From the NCBI RefSeq assembly GCF_021917145.1, contig NC_061071.1, forward strand, positions 7,290,072-7,354,071: 64,000 bases of DNA, read 5' to 3'. The notes beneath the pieces are model-generated. The model made no database searches, had not been told where the DNA came from, and saw only the letters and a list, made by a program, of their open reading frames with translations. The translations under genes and the position numbers were made by a program. The DNA comes from Hypomesus transpacificus. Its lineage: Eukaryota; Chordata; Actinopteri; Osmeriformes; Osmeridae. The first letter of the stretch is position 1, and each line of letters opens with the position of its first letter. This document shows, one piece after another, positions 46,326 through 58,739 of this stretch.

Positions 46326-48930
46326 CTGATAGATGGAATGACAGAGGAGAATTCCTGACTGTGTCGTCACCTGATACTGTACACCCCAGTGCTTTCCCAC
46401 AATGGGCTATTAGAGCTGCCCTAATCAGATTTGCCCAGCGGGCCAAGCAGAGGTCTCCTACCTGGGCTAACTTAATGCAGTGTAGGGGTGAACCGTCGGG
46501 AACCTTCCTGGACTGCTGACTGAAATAACTATGATCACTTCTGACAGGAGCGCATGAGTGGGGACTGCACTCTCATTTGGCAGCGTCTCTCAAATGTCAT
46601 TTCACCTTCGGCAGTCGCGAAAGGTGACAGGCCTCATCTGGTGGGTGGGTGTGGGGGGATGGGGGGGTGGGGGAGGGAGTGAGTGGATGACAGGCGGGGC
46701 GAGCAGGTGGGGAGAGGGGGCTGGTTGTGGGGCAGGTGGGGAGAGGGGGCGGGAGGGGGGTGGGGGTGCGTGGGGGTTAGATGGAACATGCATCACAAAC
46801 AGACCTGTCATGCTGGCCAATGAGATCTGTGACAGATGGAGTGCAAGGTGAACTGGAGTCGAGCAGGTGAGTGAGCTTCTCCCCGCCATGTATAATGCAT
46901 GTACAGTAAGCTGCTCGCTGTTTCATGTGCTGTCGATATTCCCATTCACGTTGCCTCAGCCAACATCGCTCCCATATCACATTGTGGATACTTTCAAAGT
47001 CACAACACAGTTACTGTCGAATCATGGAGTCACCTGGACGGGGCTGCAGTCTGAACAGCTGGAGAGCGAGGGAGATAGAGGGAGGAAAGAGATTGACCCT
47101 CCAGGGAAACCCTGTGGCAAGGATTAATGCCCCTGGTGATGCCCCCAAAGTGCCCCCACCTCCTATCCCCCTTTCTCTCCAATCCTCCTTCTCCCCCATG
47201 CCCTGAATCCAAAGCCTGCCCCCCGCTCCTCCCCTCTCCCCTCTGCCCCCCCATCCCACATCCACACCCCCAATCCCCGAGGCCAAGCCTAACAGGATTG
47301 ACTCATCCTCTCATGGTGTGAAGTCCTTATCATGGCCCATGAAGGTTTACAAACACTGATGCTGACTCCTAATCCACTTACTGCACTCTGTTGGGGTGCA
47401 TCTGACACGCTATTCACCATTGGTAGGAGAGACAGTCTCCAGCTGTGTGGATTGGCTGTTTTCTGGCTGCACTGTAACCCTGTAACCTGTATCCTGGTTG
47501 TCCTACTGCCCTCGGCAAAAGGCCCGTGGGGTTGATTGGCTGATTAGGTTACAGTGGACGACTCCTCGCAGTAGCCACGGTGATGGGTCTCTTCTCCTCC
47601 ATCACAGAGATTCTGTTCTGTGTTGGACAGTTTGATTCATATATTGGTATGTTTCACCTATAAAGTACTGCGATGTGGAATGGAGAACATATTTCATGCT
47701 AACGTAAGTGATTGATTCTGTAGAGGAGAAAGACAATGAGATAAAGGAGGCAATATCAATCATCATTTAGCCAAGGTCATTTATAGACATTGTAACAAAG
47801 TCATTTCACCGCAATATTTGTCTGTAGCTTGGCCAATGACATATACCATTCAAAGCACCCCTATACAGGCAGTCGTTCCTCTAAATCTCTTTCCACTGAC
47901 CTTATGAACTACAGTAATGAATATAGGGATACAATTATATTAATATCTACTGATTGAAATCATTGATTACTTCAACCTTTAAGGAGCGTGACCTTTTAAA
48001 AGTGCAAAATGAAATACAACACAACAACAACGCTGCCTCAATTATTGACATCACTGAAAGTATCCGGATCCAGAACTTATCACTGTAAATCAAACTCCTG
48101 GTTCACCCTTTGCCTTTCATGTGTTTTAGGAAGAGGAATGACTCAGAGAAATAAAACGTTAGGTACGTAAACAGACTGGAACTCTGCCATCCATGGTGGT
48201 TCCAGAGATGTGTACAATTCTATCCAAAGTATGACCTGCGAGCTGGGCTGTCTGACAGTGTGTCTTCACCTCCATCAACGAACCGAATATAGCTGTTTCC
48301 TCCGAGCTGAGTTTGTCCTGCTCTCATGCTCCTTGCATGTGGATTAGCCCTGATATCCACCAGAAGGTTATTATCCATAAATGTCATCCTGTAATTAATT
48401 AACTCTGTCTGCTGGTAGCTCTCCCTGCCTCATTAAGGAGCAGAGGCTGGATGATTTTTATTCATATTCATATCCAAATGTACAGCTCTATTTTGGCTCC
48501 CGATGATAGACCTGTCCTCGCTGCAAGACTAGCCCAGAGGGCTGGCTGACAGCCTTGCTTGTGCTCTCATAAACATCCCAATGTTCTCCTGCACTGGCTG
48601 ACCCCACCCCTTCACACAGGGGGGGGGGGGGGGTAGCAACCAGAGTCTGACGGAGAGTGCAAACCTTGTTCAGAAAGGAGGCAAAGTTTGCTCCTTGTTC
48701 ATTTGTAATCACCTTCAACGGTAACACAATACGATGAGAACATTAGGAGGTAATTGTGGGTGTTTAGGAAATTGATTTTTTAAACCTACCCTGGAGGCAC
48801 TTCTAGTACTGTTGCTATGAGTTTTAATAAAAATCCAATATGAATTTGCTCAAGCTGAGGAAAAGCTCACAGGTATTAGACTAATTGAGGAGAACAGCAC
48901 TGACCATGATATCAGACTCTAAAGTGTTTG
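42300..48930. other. Gene-poor interval
   Basis: No exon recognised. Contains G-rich runs (42498-42595, 46640-46780), a (GA)n array (46284-46322), and AT-rich unique stretches with homeodomain-type TAATTA sites (48388-48402). The open frames here are low-complexity or have no recognisable family. Confidence 0.45.
46284..46322. repeat. (GA)n microsatellite
   Basis: About 19 GA units. Confidence 0.95.
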
Positions 48931-48935
48931 AAGAA

Positions 48936-49070
48936 GGGGAGAGTGCAGCTCAGTGGATCGAGCACTCGACTGCAGATCAAGAGGTCGCAGGTTCAAATGT
49001 CTCTCTGTACTGAAGCTGCTGATAACAGCATCTGTTAACGGAATTCATTATTATGAGGATATTTCAACGA
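48936..49070 (+). mobile_element. tRNA-Cys-derived SINE
   Basis: CAGCTCAGTGGATCGAGCAC is an A-box region and GACTGCAGATC reproduces the tRNA-Cys(GCA) anticodon arm. GGTTCAAATGTC is the B box. A tail related to the fish TTTGGATAAAAGCGTCTGCTAAATG element follows (TGATAACAGCATCTGTTAA). The T-stem and acceptor stem do not pair, so it is not a working tRNA. Confidence 0.75.
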
Positions 49071-49099
49071 TCCTTCTTCCAACATCAGGTCAGACATCC

Positions 49100-51600
49100 A
49101 TAGATGGAGTGCACATTGTTAAAGATTCTACAGAACACTCCCTTGCCAATGTTGTGTTTGCTATCTTTTTGAGGAATAGATGGAAATTATATGGTTGATG
49201 TTAGTGACACCTAATTGTCCTGTTTTTTGGCTTGTGCACGGGTGTGTGGTTAGAAATATGAGGCGTCCCACAGAGATGAAAGGTGTGTATCTATGAAATA
49301 GCTATGATCTATTCATGCATTTCTTTTTTTTACTTGCTTTTCAAAATATGAAAAGAAGCACACAGCAAGGTATAATCAAAAGGCAATTTCTAAAAACATA
49401 GGGGTCCGTAATAACAAACCAACCTGAAATCTGTCAGATTTACTTGACTTAGTTGCCAAGTAAAGGATTGAAAGACGTCTACAGCCATTTTTGTTGTTGC
49501 TCACAGGTGTTGCTCATACAGGTCTCTTCCTTTCCCAAAAGACGAAGTAATAAGCAATTTAAATGCTACAAGGAGATAGCATGACCTCCTTGTGAACTAA
49601 TTTCTAAGAGAGTGAGAGAGAAAGAGAGGAGAGACGAAGAGCAAACAAATACTTGCCTGACATGCTGTGACATTCTCTCCTCAACAACCAACCTTTTCAC
49701 GACGCTGAGTGACACGACATATGTTTACAAGGCATTGTATTTCAGTGATGAAAAGGTTGAATAGAGGCTTTCAGGGACAGCGGAAGAGTGAGTTACAGTA
49801 CGTTTTCAGACATGTGCCCAGCATGCCTTTTATGTGTTTTTCTCATTGCATATAGTTGGGGTTCACAGAAACTGCTGCAGTGTCAATCTTTCGAAACTTC
49901 TGGCTCTAATCTGTTTCTGGGGGAGAGAAATAATTTTGTTCTTGCTCCTCCTCTCAGAGGACTTTGGTGTTCGCGCGTCCCTGTCATTCCTTCTTTTCCA
50001 ACCAGCCTGATCGCCACCGAGAGATCCTACCAGAGGGCCTGGCCGGCTGTCTGTCAGCCAGAGCCCTAGGCAGGCTGCAGGCAGTCAGTAAGACAGGCAG
50101 GCAGCCAGGCAACAGGCAGACAGGCAGGCAAGCTCAGCAGAGGCGCTACCCTTCTACCTGATTACACACACATACTTATTCGCTACTTGATTAGCAAGTA
50201 GTTATCGCACGTGCCCCTCCAGGACCCCCCCCCCACCCCCCGTCTCCCCACATCCCTCCACCTGCACCCCGAGCCCCCTTCCCTTCCCCCCCACCCCTAG
50301 CCCCCTTCCTCGCTATCGAGGGGAAGACAAGCCCCTGGATACCTTGCTCAGCATCATGAGAGATTCTGAAACCGTGAAGATTAAGGAGCGGAAGTTGCAC
50401 CTGCCAAAAGGCTTACCAGAGGATTTTCTCATGTGGCGGAGACTTTTACAGGGACGCCTCTGTACGCATAGGCAAAGTTTTGTATAGCAGGGTGTGTGTG
50501 TGTGTGTGTGAGACGATGCGTGCGCGTATGTGGGCGTGTGGGCAACAATGATACGAAATATTCTTTTTACAGATTTCTTTTCCCAAAGTTCCCTATTGTA
50601 AGGATTAAAGTTCTGTCAGCACACGGCACCATGGGAGATTCTGCAAACAGGAAGATTAGGAGGAAATGTACCTGAAGGCTTACCGAGGCATCTGTTCCTG
50701 CAGAGGAGGACTTTACCACTGCGCATGGGGAAAACGACTTCTCATTGTGTGTGTGCGAGCGAGCACACACGTGTGTTCGTGCAGCTGGACTTGTGTCTGT
50801 GCGCACAGCATTGAGTGGACAGTCAAAACGCTCCACGTCGGGTACTACATGGTCCAAGAATAGTGTCTCATTCACTCATTGAGATGTATTTAGGAACCAC
50901 TGATGAACACTGGGTAATGATGCTGACCCCTGCAGCCCAGGAGAGATCTCCGATACGGAAGTGCCTTTTCAAACGAGGCCTCTTTCGGAGCTTGTTGTGG
51001 CTGATAAGCTGTTAAGAGATGGCCATCTCTTTGATGTAGTAATGGCCTCCCCCTTGACTACCTCATTAACATAGAAGAACCCTTGGAGCCAATCAGGCGA
51101 TCAGCCCCGAGCCTCTCACTGTGGCGAGAGAAAGAGTGAGAGAGCAGCATGAACTGTTATCTCAAACTTCAAATGAGTTTTGAAGAGGGGGCAGTTCAGT
51201 CGAGCAACACAGCCGGAAAAAAAGGATTCCTATTTTGAATCTTTCTTTGGCTATCATCTTTACTTAAAAACGTTTTTGAAATAGAAAGCTTGCTAAAGAA
51301 GCAGCCTTGTTCTTTCTCAAATCAGATTTGATTTCAGGAATGACCTTAACAAGTATTTTTTCACTCGGAGGGCAAACTAAATTTAAAGCATTTCAGTTCT
51401 CCCATTACAAAAGTTTTCATTTTGCAGCAGACTTGACTCAAAAGTTTCCTTCATCATATTGCTTTCAGAAACCCATGGTAAATGTTTGACTGACAAGGAG
51501 GGAGTCAGGATTACTGTTATAAAGGTTAGAAATGCACATACGGCAGACAACAAAACGAACCCATTTCAGACGAGACAGGAAATGACCCGTGAAGAAGTAG
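49100..51600. other. Intergenic sequence downstream of NCAM2
   Basis: No exon recognised. Contains a CAGG-rich patch (50060-50140), C-rich runs (50216-50300), a GT run (50494-50510) and an 18-bp perfect palindrome at 51014-51031. Confidence 0.45.
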
Positions 51601-51632
51601 CTGCAACACACGTCATCTTATACCAGGACATG

Positions 51633-51638
51633 TTTATT
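51633..51638 (-). terminator. Candidate poly(A) signal of NCAM2
   Basis: First AATAAA on the minus strand after the NCAM2 stop codon, about 3.5 kb downstream. Cleavage would fall near 51610-51620. Confidence 0.5.
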
Positions 51639-52071
51639 TACAGCTGAGACAGAAAGGCAGGTGGTTGGTAGGTGCTTCCCAGGCACTAGGAGACCTGGAC
51701 AGGCTCCAGCCCCCTGTGTAAGCACACTTAGTCTGGGAGGTGGAGAGGGTGGCTAGGGGTTACCGGAGGACCAACATACTGAGCTCAAACACACAGCTGT
51801 ACTACTCCCTGCAAGGAGACAGAGCAGGGCTGAGGATGTCAGAGAGAGAGGGTGAAAGAGACAGAGAGGGAGAGAGACAGAGAGAGACAGAGAGAGAGAG
51901 AGATGTAAAGTGAGAGCAGAGTGAAGTAGGAGAAGGGGGGGGGAGTAGACTGATATTCAGATATAAAAGAACATGTACAAATCTCATGGCCGCCAGACAG
52001 TGCTCCTTATTTACAGTGGTCGTAACAGAATACAGAGCAACTCTGGGGCTGCGGCTTGGGGATGGAGGGGT

Positions 52072-52092
52072 GGGGGGGGGGGGTGTGTGTGT

Positions 52093-52124
<32 letters not shown>
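52072..52124. repeat. G-tract / (GT)n / G32 run
   Basis: G12, then GT units, then 32 G on the + strand. On the NCAM2 transcript it would be poly-C. Confidence 0.92.
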
Positions 52125-52125
<1 letters not shown>

Positions 52126-55120
52126 AGGTACCAGGGCTTGTCACAAACAAAGCCAGTTTTATGAGGGTGGGGGATAAAAACCAATAGAGCCTGAGAAGCA
52201 GTACAGAGGGGAAATCTCAGACATGCAGGCTATAGATAACCAACATAAACTTCCATCATCTGGTTTTTCGTCTGAGTATTCAGAATCGAAGCACACGCAC
52301 GCACACACACACACACACACGTTAAGATGTGTGACTCGGGTGAATGAACTCCGTTTCCCAGCATTCCAAACTTTCTGTTTCTTCAATCAGAGTCAATCAT
52401 CAATATCCCCAGCAGTTTGAATCTCTAACCTTGGCACTGTGAAGATTCGTTTGGTAACTGAGATTGCCGTGGTCTTAGACCAGTGGTAGTCAGACACAAT
52501 TAAAGCAAAGTGGGACTGGGTGTTTTCCACAGCAAGGGGGTAGTAGGAAAAGAAAGAGGCATGCTAACGTCTTAATAGCTTCTGCTGAAGCTCTGGGAAA
52601 TCTTGTCTTGATGTTTTCTGATGAGAATGGCAAAAGAAGAGTAAGAAGCCATGTTACACTGTCACTGAACTCTGAAAAACAGAGCTAAACAAAATAAGCT
52701 ATTCATCCGGAGAGCTTTCACAAGACAGCCAAGCCAGTTTGATTTGAAAAACGACAGACCTCCTGGTTATATTTACATAAGAGCTTTGTAAAATATCTTT
52801 TTTTTTGTCACCTATTTACAATAACATGACGACATCAGAGTAAAGAAAATTAACAGACAAAAACATTTTCCATTCCAAATCAGGTACTAAATCAGGTTGT
52901 AAATCTCTGCCTTTTACGTGTGGGACGCAAAACAACAGGATAGACGGTTTTGGTCATTTGAACATTATACATCATTAATAGTCAACATTAATCATAATTT
53001 CATCACAAAAAATACTTTTGTGTTTAGATCTCTCTATTCTTGAGGAGATCCAAATCTGGACGTTGCTGGTTGATGGCAAAACTGATGACTTGAAATGAGA
53101 CCAGTCATGAGCCTGAAAGTCTTGACGTTGACTTGAGCACACTGAGTACTAGTGGTTGCTTTTTTCATCTTCAATAACTACTCACAAAACTGTATGACGA
53201 CCACATTCAATGTTCACATTTCATTTGGATGCACATCAATTATTTTTTTGTCCTGACAAAACATGTCCTTGGAGATGGAACAGGAGGCAAATCATTGAAA
53301 AACTGAATATGTTTCCCGGTTAGTTTGCTGTACAAATAAAGGAACAACGTAATGTTCACTCTTGTTCATCGTCGACATCTGAGGGAAAACAAGAAACGAG
53401 AAAAGAAGGAAACACTGAACCCTCATCACAGTCAAAACCTCACAAGGACGTGGGAAACAGTGCTCAAACCCACGGCGTCAACACAAGCCAGCCTTCAGAG
53501 CTCAGCAATTCTCAACACTGCACAATATTGGTATATCCATCAACCGTTTTAACAAGTGTCTTCCAGAATTTTGAAAAGCATATTTATACAATCCCTATAA
53601 AGAGGCTAAATATTTGAGTTGTCTCAGTTTTGTGGTCTTACCATCAGGGTTTGAAATGACCAATGACTCTTGGAGGGTCCACTAAAATGTCATTATCAAA
53701 ACGTCTGAAGACTATTTTGCTATCTTAATCATATCTTTTCCACTTTTTTATATTATGAAATCTTATAAGTGGAATTTCAACAATAACTTAAGATTAGCCT
53801 GATTTTCACTTCTAAAAATTACATCAAGCCCTACTGAAAAAAAGCAGTTTTGTGGGAGGGGACCGCAAAATAATAAAAACTAAATGATCAGAGGGGTCCT
53901 TGTAGACTTCTGAAGCGTCTTTGACCCCTCCAGCCCCCCTCCCCCCACACGCCCCCACCCTGGAACCCTGTTTACAATTCAATTCTATTATCTAATGATC
54001 TTCTTTTCCAGGACAATTTAGACAAATTGGCATGGTTGCCAATTTTTGATCTTCCATTTGCCTGATGCAGTATAGCCCTCTTCTTGTTCTCCTCAGTGCT
54101 TGGGAACTGAAAACCATGTTATAGAACTGAAAGAGCAGTGGCAGATTGACAGTCAAAATCAAATTCCTTTGATCAGATATGCAAACTGTATTTACACAGA
54201 AAATAGCTTTTTTTTGCAGTGACGGCGCAGACTCTTCACCACATGCTCTCGGCTGGAGACAAAGCTGAACATCAGGACGATGATTCCACTTTGTTTGATT
54301 TTCAGACGTTTATCATCGCAAAATGAGAACGAGGGAAGGACAACATGGAAAGGCCCGCTCAGAAGCCCTTGAACCAGCTGCTAATTGAGCGTCACTGTGT
54401 GTCAAACTTTGTGGCTCCTTGCTTCGCATGGTGCTGTCTCTCGACATGGCTCGGTTTAGGTTTGGTGCTAGCTCGGAGCCGCTAGGAGATAAATGGGTAG
54501 TCATAGCCAAGCACACACACACAGTTTGTATGATGGACTGGCGTGTGTGCTGGCCCCGGCAAGGTGGTTTATACACTCGACCACAGGGACGATAGGTTAG
54601 TCTGTGGAGGTGATGGGAGAGCTTAGTCATAGCAGGGACCTTTGGAACGGGAATTGGTACAGTACTTTCTTCCATGTAGGTGTGTGTTTGTCTACAACAT
54701 GTGTGTGTGTGTGTGTGTACCAATGATGAGAGGAAACAATTCCTAAGTGAGGTGTCAAATCAAGACAGAAGCACTAGAAAAGCCACAGCCAAGGGAAAAC
54801 AACAACAAAGAAAAACGTGAAACCAACCAAAACACCAAAACCAATATACAACCACTGATCAATAAGTGTATTGAACAGGAGCCATCCTTGATACGGAGAG
54901 CCTTTACCAATCAATGGGCCCGAGCACGCGTCTCTCTGCGTGCCTACATTTTGCCCTCTCATATTTTATATTTACAGAACCATAATTACAAACCGAAGTA
55001 TTTTTCTTTTGTACTCCTCTTTTTTTCCTCGTCGGGGTGTGTGTTTGTTTTTCTGGGTTTGGGTCTCGGGGCGAGGGAGCTCGGAATGTTCTGGTGGACG
55101 GCGCAGGGCGTTGGATCTCG

Positions 55121-58100
55121 TTACGCTTTGCTGTCCTCCTGCTTTGTGTGGAGACTGTTCTCGCTGTGAACTTTGATCTCGATCATATCCGGCTTCAGGG
55201 TCTCCTTCCCGTTCTCTTCCTTCAGGGGTAACTTCCTGTGGGGTCAAAATGGAGAGAGAAATCGGCTTGTACCATCAACGTAATGTGCCTTGGCATCAGT
55301 CTGAATAATCTGAAATGATGAACGCTAACACTTCATCATTCGGTATGCGGACACATCTTAACGTAGTCGGTTCAATTTTGGGTTACAGTTTTGCCCTTTT
55401 GGTGAACATTTTCAGGGAAAAAAGGATGAAAAACGTTGAAAATGGGCTTAGGATGCTTTTTCTATGCTATGACAGACTGCAGAAGATTCAAAGGTGTTCC
55501 AAATAACAGCATGCACTGTTCCAGTTTATTTAATTACCTGAAGTACTCATTAAGATGAGCTATGAGATTGTAAGGTGTTGTGGTAAGTGGATGTTTCCAT
55601 GGTGACGAACAGGGAAACAGCAGGAAAATGGATTCATAAACAAGAATAGATCATCTACAGGCTCCTCGTACCACCGATACCAAAGTTAACACAATGTCAA
55701 CACCAGCAAGCCTACCAACACATGCCTGGACAGAGAGCCTCTTTGGGGGTAAGACAACATCCAGGACCTTCTACACCACACACACAGTCACCTCACCTAA
55801 AGATGTGCTGTTAGCAACCTAAACGTTAGTGTTAGGAATCTGAACAAGGACGTTATCCACCAGAACAGTGGTGTTAACTAGTCACCTGACATCTGGGCAC
55901 CATGTGTTAGCTGCCTCAACATTTGCGTTAGCCACCTTAACGTTTGTGTCAGCCACATCAATCGCAGTGTTAGCCACCGCAAACACACGTGTTAGCCAAC
56001 TCAATGCTTCTCAGCCATATCAATGCTTGTGTTGGCCACTTGACCCTGAACATTTAAGTTAGCCGACTGAATCCCATGTTGGCTAACTTGAGTGACAGAA
56101 TGACCCCCTGTCCCACTGTACAAATCCACCTGACGTAATTACTTATTGAGCCCCTTGTGTTCATTTATCGAGCGCATATTGAGCGTCCAACTGGCAGAAG
56201 AACTGAGTGCAACAGCAGATTTTGACTGTGGATATATTGTATACGGGCCCTGCCCTTGCCCCTGCTTGACCCAAGGGCCGAGACACTGTCTGGGTGTGCT
56301 TTCAGGAGGGACCAGGCTTCGAACCCTGCGTATCTGGCCGTGCAGGTTCTTACTCTGGTTCTGTGAGAGGAGTGGTCTCATTGGGTTCATTCACTGGACT
56401 CCCCTCGTCCAGGTTAGTCCCTCTTTCCTCTTCTGTCCTCATCTCAACGATGGGATCCTTAGACCCATCGCCCCTGCTCTCACACGCGTACGTACGCACA
56501 CACACACACACACACCCATTCGCATACACACAGGCATGATGGACTTTGCGACACAAAGCAAGCTTTCCGCGTGCCGTTTTGCTATCAGTAGTAGTCATGT
56601 TTAACACACAGAGAGGTGGCAATCAGTGAAGGTCAGTGTGTGTGCGTGCTTGTGCGTGCCCAAGCTTCCCTTTTGTAGTGTTAGTTACAGCAATGAGGAC
56701 ATCCACAACAAAGCTTTGGAGGAGAATATGGTGGAGAGGGGCTTCGCGGCCTAGAGTTCAAACCTTCGACTATGACTAGATAAAGAAAGACTTTGTACAT
56801 CATGCTGTATGAGGTTTTTACACAGGTTTGGAAGACAAGTTAGACACCCATCTATAAACACATCCATCTCACAACAGTTTACAGTTAACAAACTATTTGA
56901 GCACTTGTTCATGATTGTGTCATTAAGCGCTAATAAGTCTGCCATACTCACAGCCATGAGAGTGACAGCACATCAGGGAAAGGAGGAACCGGATTGGTTC
57001 TGGTCGACGTAATCACACATAGGTGATTATTGTAAATTATTGTTAAATTTGGTAATTGTGCTTTTTTAAAATTATTGCAGTCTTATCACTTTAAATGCAA
57101 CTGCAAGATGAGAAAATATTCAATTAAATTATGTATAGTGCTTGCCGTGTGGTTTTTGGCAATAGCAATTTAAAAAGGCATAGTACTTCAAGTTCCTGAA
57201 TTCATTATATTCCCAATTAAATTTGCGGCCAAACAGTATATGCCTCCCAGATGAGCACAAAATACTGGTATTCTTATTCTAATATTCTTGGAATTCATTA
57301 AGAAGACACAAAGCACCTTTCCACATGAGCACATTCCTCCTCAATATTAAACGAATAATGCCAGGCTAAATTACATCAAATATGTAACTAAATGAACAAT
57401 TTTATAGATTACTAATGCAAATTTGTGTTCTGGTTAGTTACCAATAATGCTGAAATGGTGCATAAATGAAACCAATGAATATTTAATCAGCCAATTAATT
57501 ACTTGGTGACAATATAAAGTAGAGTTAGGGGATGGCATTATGTACAGTTTGGAGCAAGGTTTACTGTACTGACACGTCTGACAGCCCTGTGTCAACTCTA
57601 TAGTAAAAACTAAAACTCGGTCTGAATGTAATTGTTCACTTACTTTTGTAATAACACTCTTTATATTTGACATTTATTGTAATGAGAAGTGGAACATTTA
57701 CATGATGTATGAAAACCGATAGAAGACTCAAAATCTCTTGAGGTTCCAAATACAAATAGCTGACGTTCTTGAAAAGACTTGAATCTGACTCAGCCTGCCT
57801 TCTCTGTATCCAGTCACACGCAAGTACTGCACACTCACTCACTCACTCACACACCCACACTCCATTAAGCTCAGTGACTCAGCAGAATATCCCCCTCCCC
57901 TCCTCTGCTCTCCCCCCTCCTCTCCTCTCCCCTCCCCAGACATACAGTTGACTAGTCACAGCCTAGCGATGTCCTGGCTATGCTGATCAGCAGCACCTTA
58001 CGTGACTGCTCATTTTGAAAGCAACTTCAGGACGCTGAAAATCACTGTGCTGGTGCAATAAACACTGTTATCTGGGTTTTCTTAAGAAATCTTTTTAATG

Positions 58101-58737
58101 GCATGCTTAGGCGGGCTGAAACACAGATAAGCATGTGGTACACCTTCAAACTGACACTCACAAACACAGATGCATGTCAAGACACAGTCACACACACGCA
58201 CTCACCGAAACAGTGACAAAAAAATTGGCTTAAAATATATTTGAAAGAGTGCATAGTGTGGAGTGAAGCATGAATTATTGGTGCGTGATTAACGGGAACA
58301 GAATGAAACAGAAACTGGAGGTTTCTTCATCAATGAAGTGACATTCAGTGCATGTCAATAGTCTCAAGGCCGCTCATTTACGAACCCCCGCACTGAGACC
58401 GATATGGACGTCAGCGGGTTCTTCGAAATGCGTGACTCGCCGACTACCGTCACAGAACCCAGACTAACTGTGGCCCAACGCCGTGTGAAGGGCGCTCGGC
58501 CTGAAGACGAAAGGTGAAAGGTCACTCACAGGTAGGCGGCCTTCCCCTCCTCCATCTCCTTGCTCTTGCCGCTGGTGGCCGTCTTCTTGCTGCACAGCCG
58601 GCGGGTGATGCACATGAGCAGGCCGCACTGGCGCAGGAAGAAGCAGCTGACGTCGATCAGGACCAGCACCAGGAGAAGGCCGGCCAGGCCCAGCCCCACC
58701 ACTGGCCCCAAGCCCAGACCGCTGAACAGGGATTCTG
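55121..58737 (-). CDS. ncam2: NCAM2, last three coding exons (transmembrane and cytoplasmic part)
   Basis: Three exons on the minus strand join in frame: 58737-58530, 56473-56354, 55235-55121 (stop TAA). The first encodes the membrane segment ([20 protein letters not shown]) and the juxtamembrane block with spaced cysteines ([18 protein letters not shown]), which in NCAMs carry palmitate. The second gives [14 protein letters not shown] and [16 protein letters not shown]. The third gives [20 protein letters not shown] and ends QEDSKA. These match vertebrate NCAM2 (OCAM) rather than NCAM1, notably [15 protein letters not shown] and the DSKA terminus. NCAM2 is a homophilic neural adhesion molecule with five Ig and two FnIII domains; those exons must lie beyond 64000. 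Splice phases agree at both junctions. The acceptor of the membrane exon is a tandem TAGCAG. Confidence 0.96.
55806..56095. repeat. Degenerate ~21-bp tandem repeat in last NCAM2 intron
   Basis: Repeating units of the form GTGTTAGCCACCTCAACGTTT, most 21 bp (range 19-22), about a dozen copies with heavy divergence. Because 21 is a multiple of three, the + strand is open for 64 codons with a seven-residue pattern; this is most likely a by-product of the repeat. Confidence 0.8.
56474..58529 (-). other. NCAM2 intron between membrane and tail exons
   Basis: About 2.06 kb. On the transcript strand (GT)n sits immediately before the tail-exon acceptor at 56473. The remainder is AT-rich unique sequence, with a small (CTCA)n-type patch near 57835-57850. 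No alternative exon recognised. Confidence 0.6.
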
Positions 58738-58739
58738 CT
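58732..58739 (-). promoter_or_regulatory. Tandem TAGCAG (NAGNAG) splice acceptor of NCAM2 membrane exon
   Basis: On the transcript strand the intron ends CCTTAGCAG. Splicing at TAG puts the exon start at 58737 and keeps one extra codon (xCA); splicing at CAG starts at 58734 and removes it. Both keep the reading frame. Confidence 0.7.

Larger units (their letters stand above)
51615..55120 (-). other. ncam2: Probable NCAM2 3' UTR
   Basis: Sequence from the stop codon to the first canonical poly(A) signal. It is AT-rich and unbroken by recognisable transposons. On the transcript strand it contains a C32 run (52093-52124), a (CA)n stretch next to it and a (CT)n patch at about 51840-51903. The length is inferred from the signal position only. 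Confidence 0.5.

Noticed and set aside
48936..49010. Possible functional tRNA-Cys gene
   Set aside because: The anticodon arm and boxes fit, but T-stem and acceptor stem do not pair and a SINE tail follows.
55868..56062. 64-codon frame with seven-residue repeats
   Set aside because: It coincides with a degenerate 21-bp tandem repeat inside an NCAM2 intron on the opposite strand.
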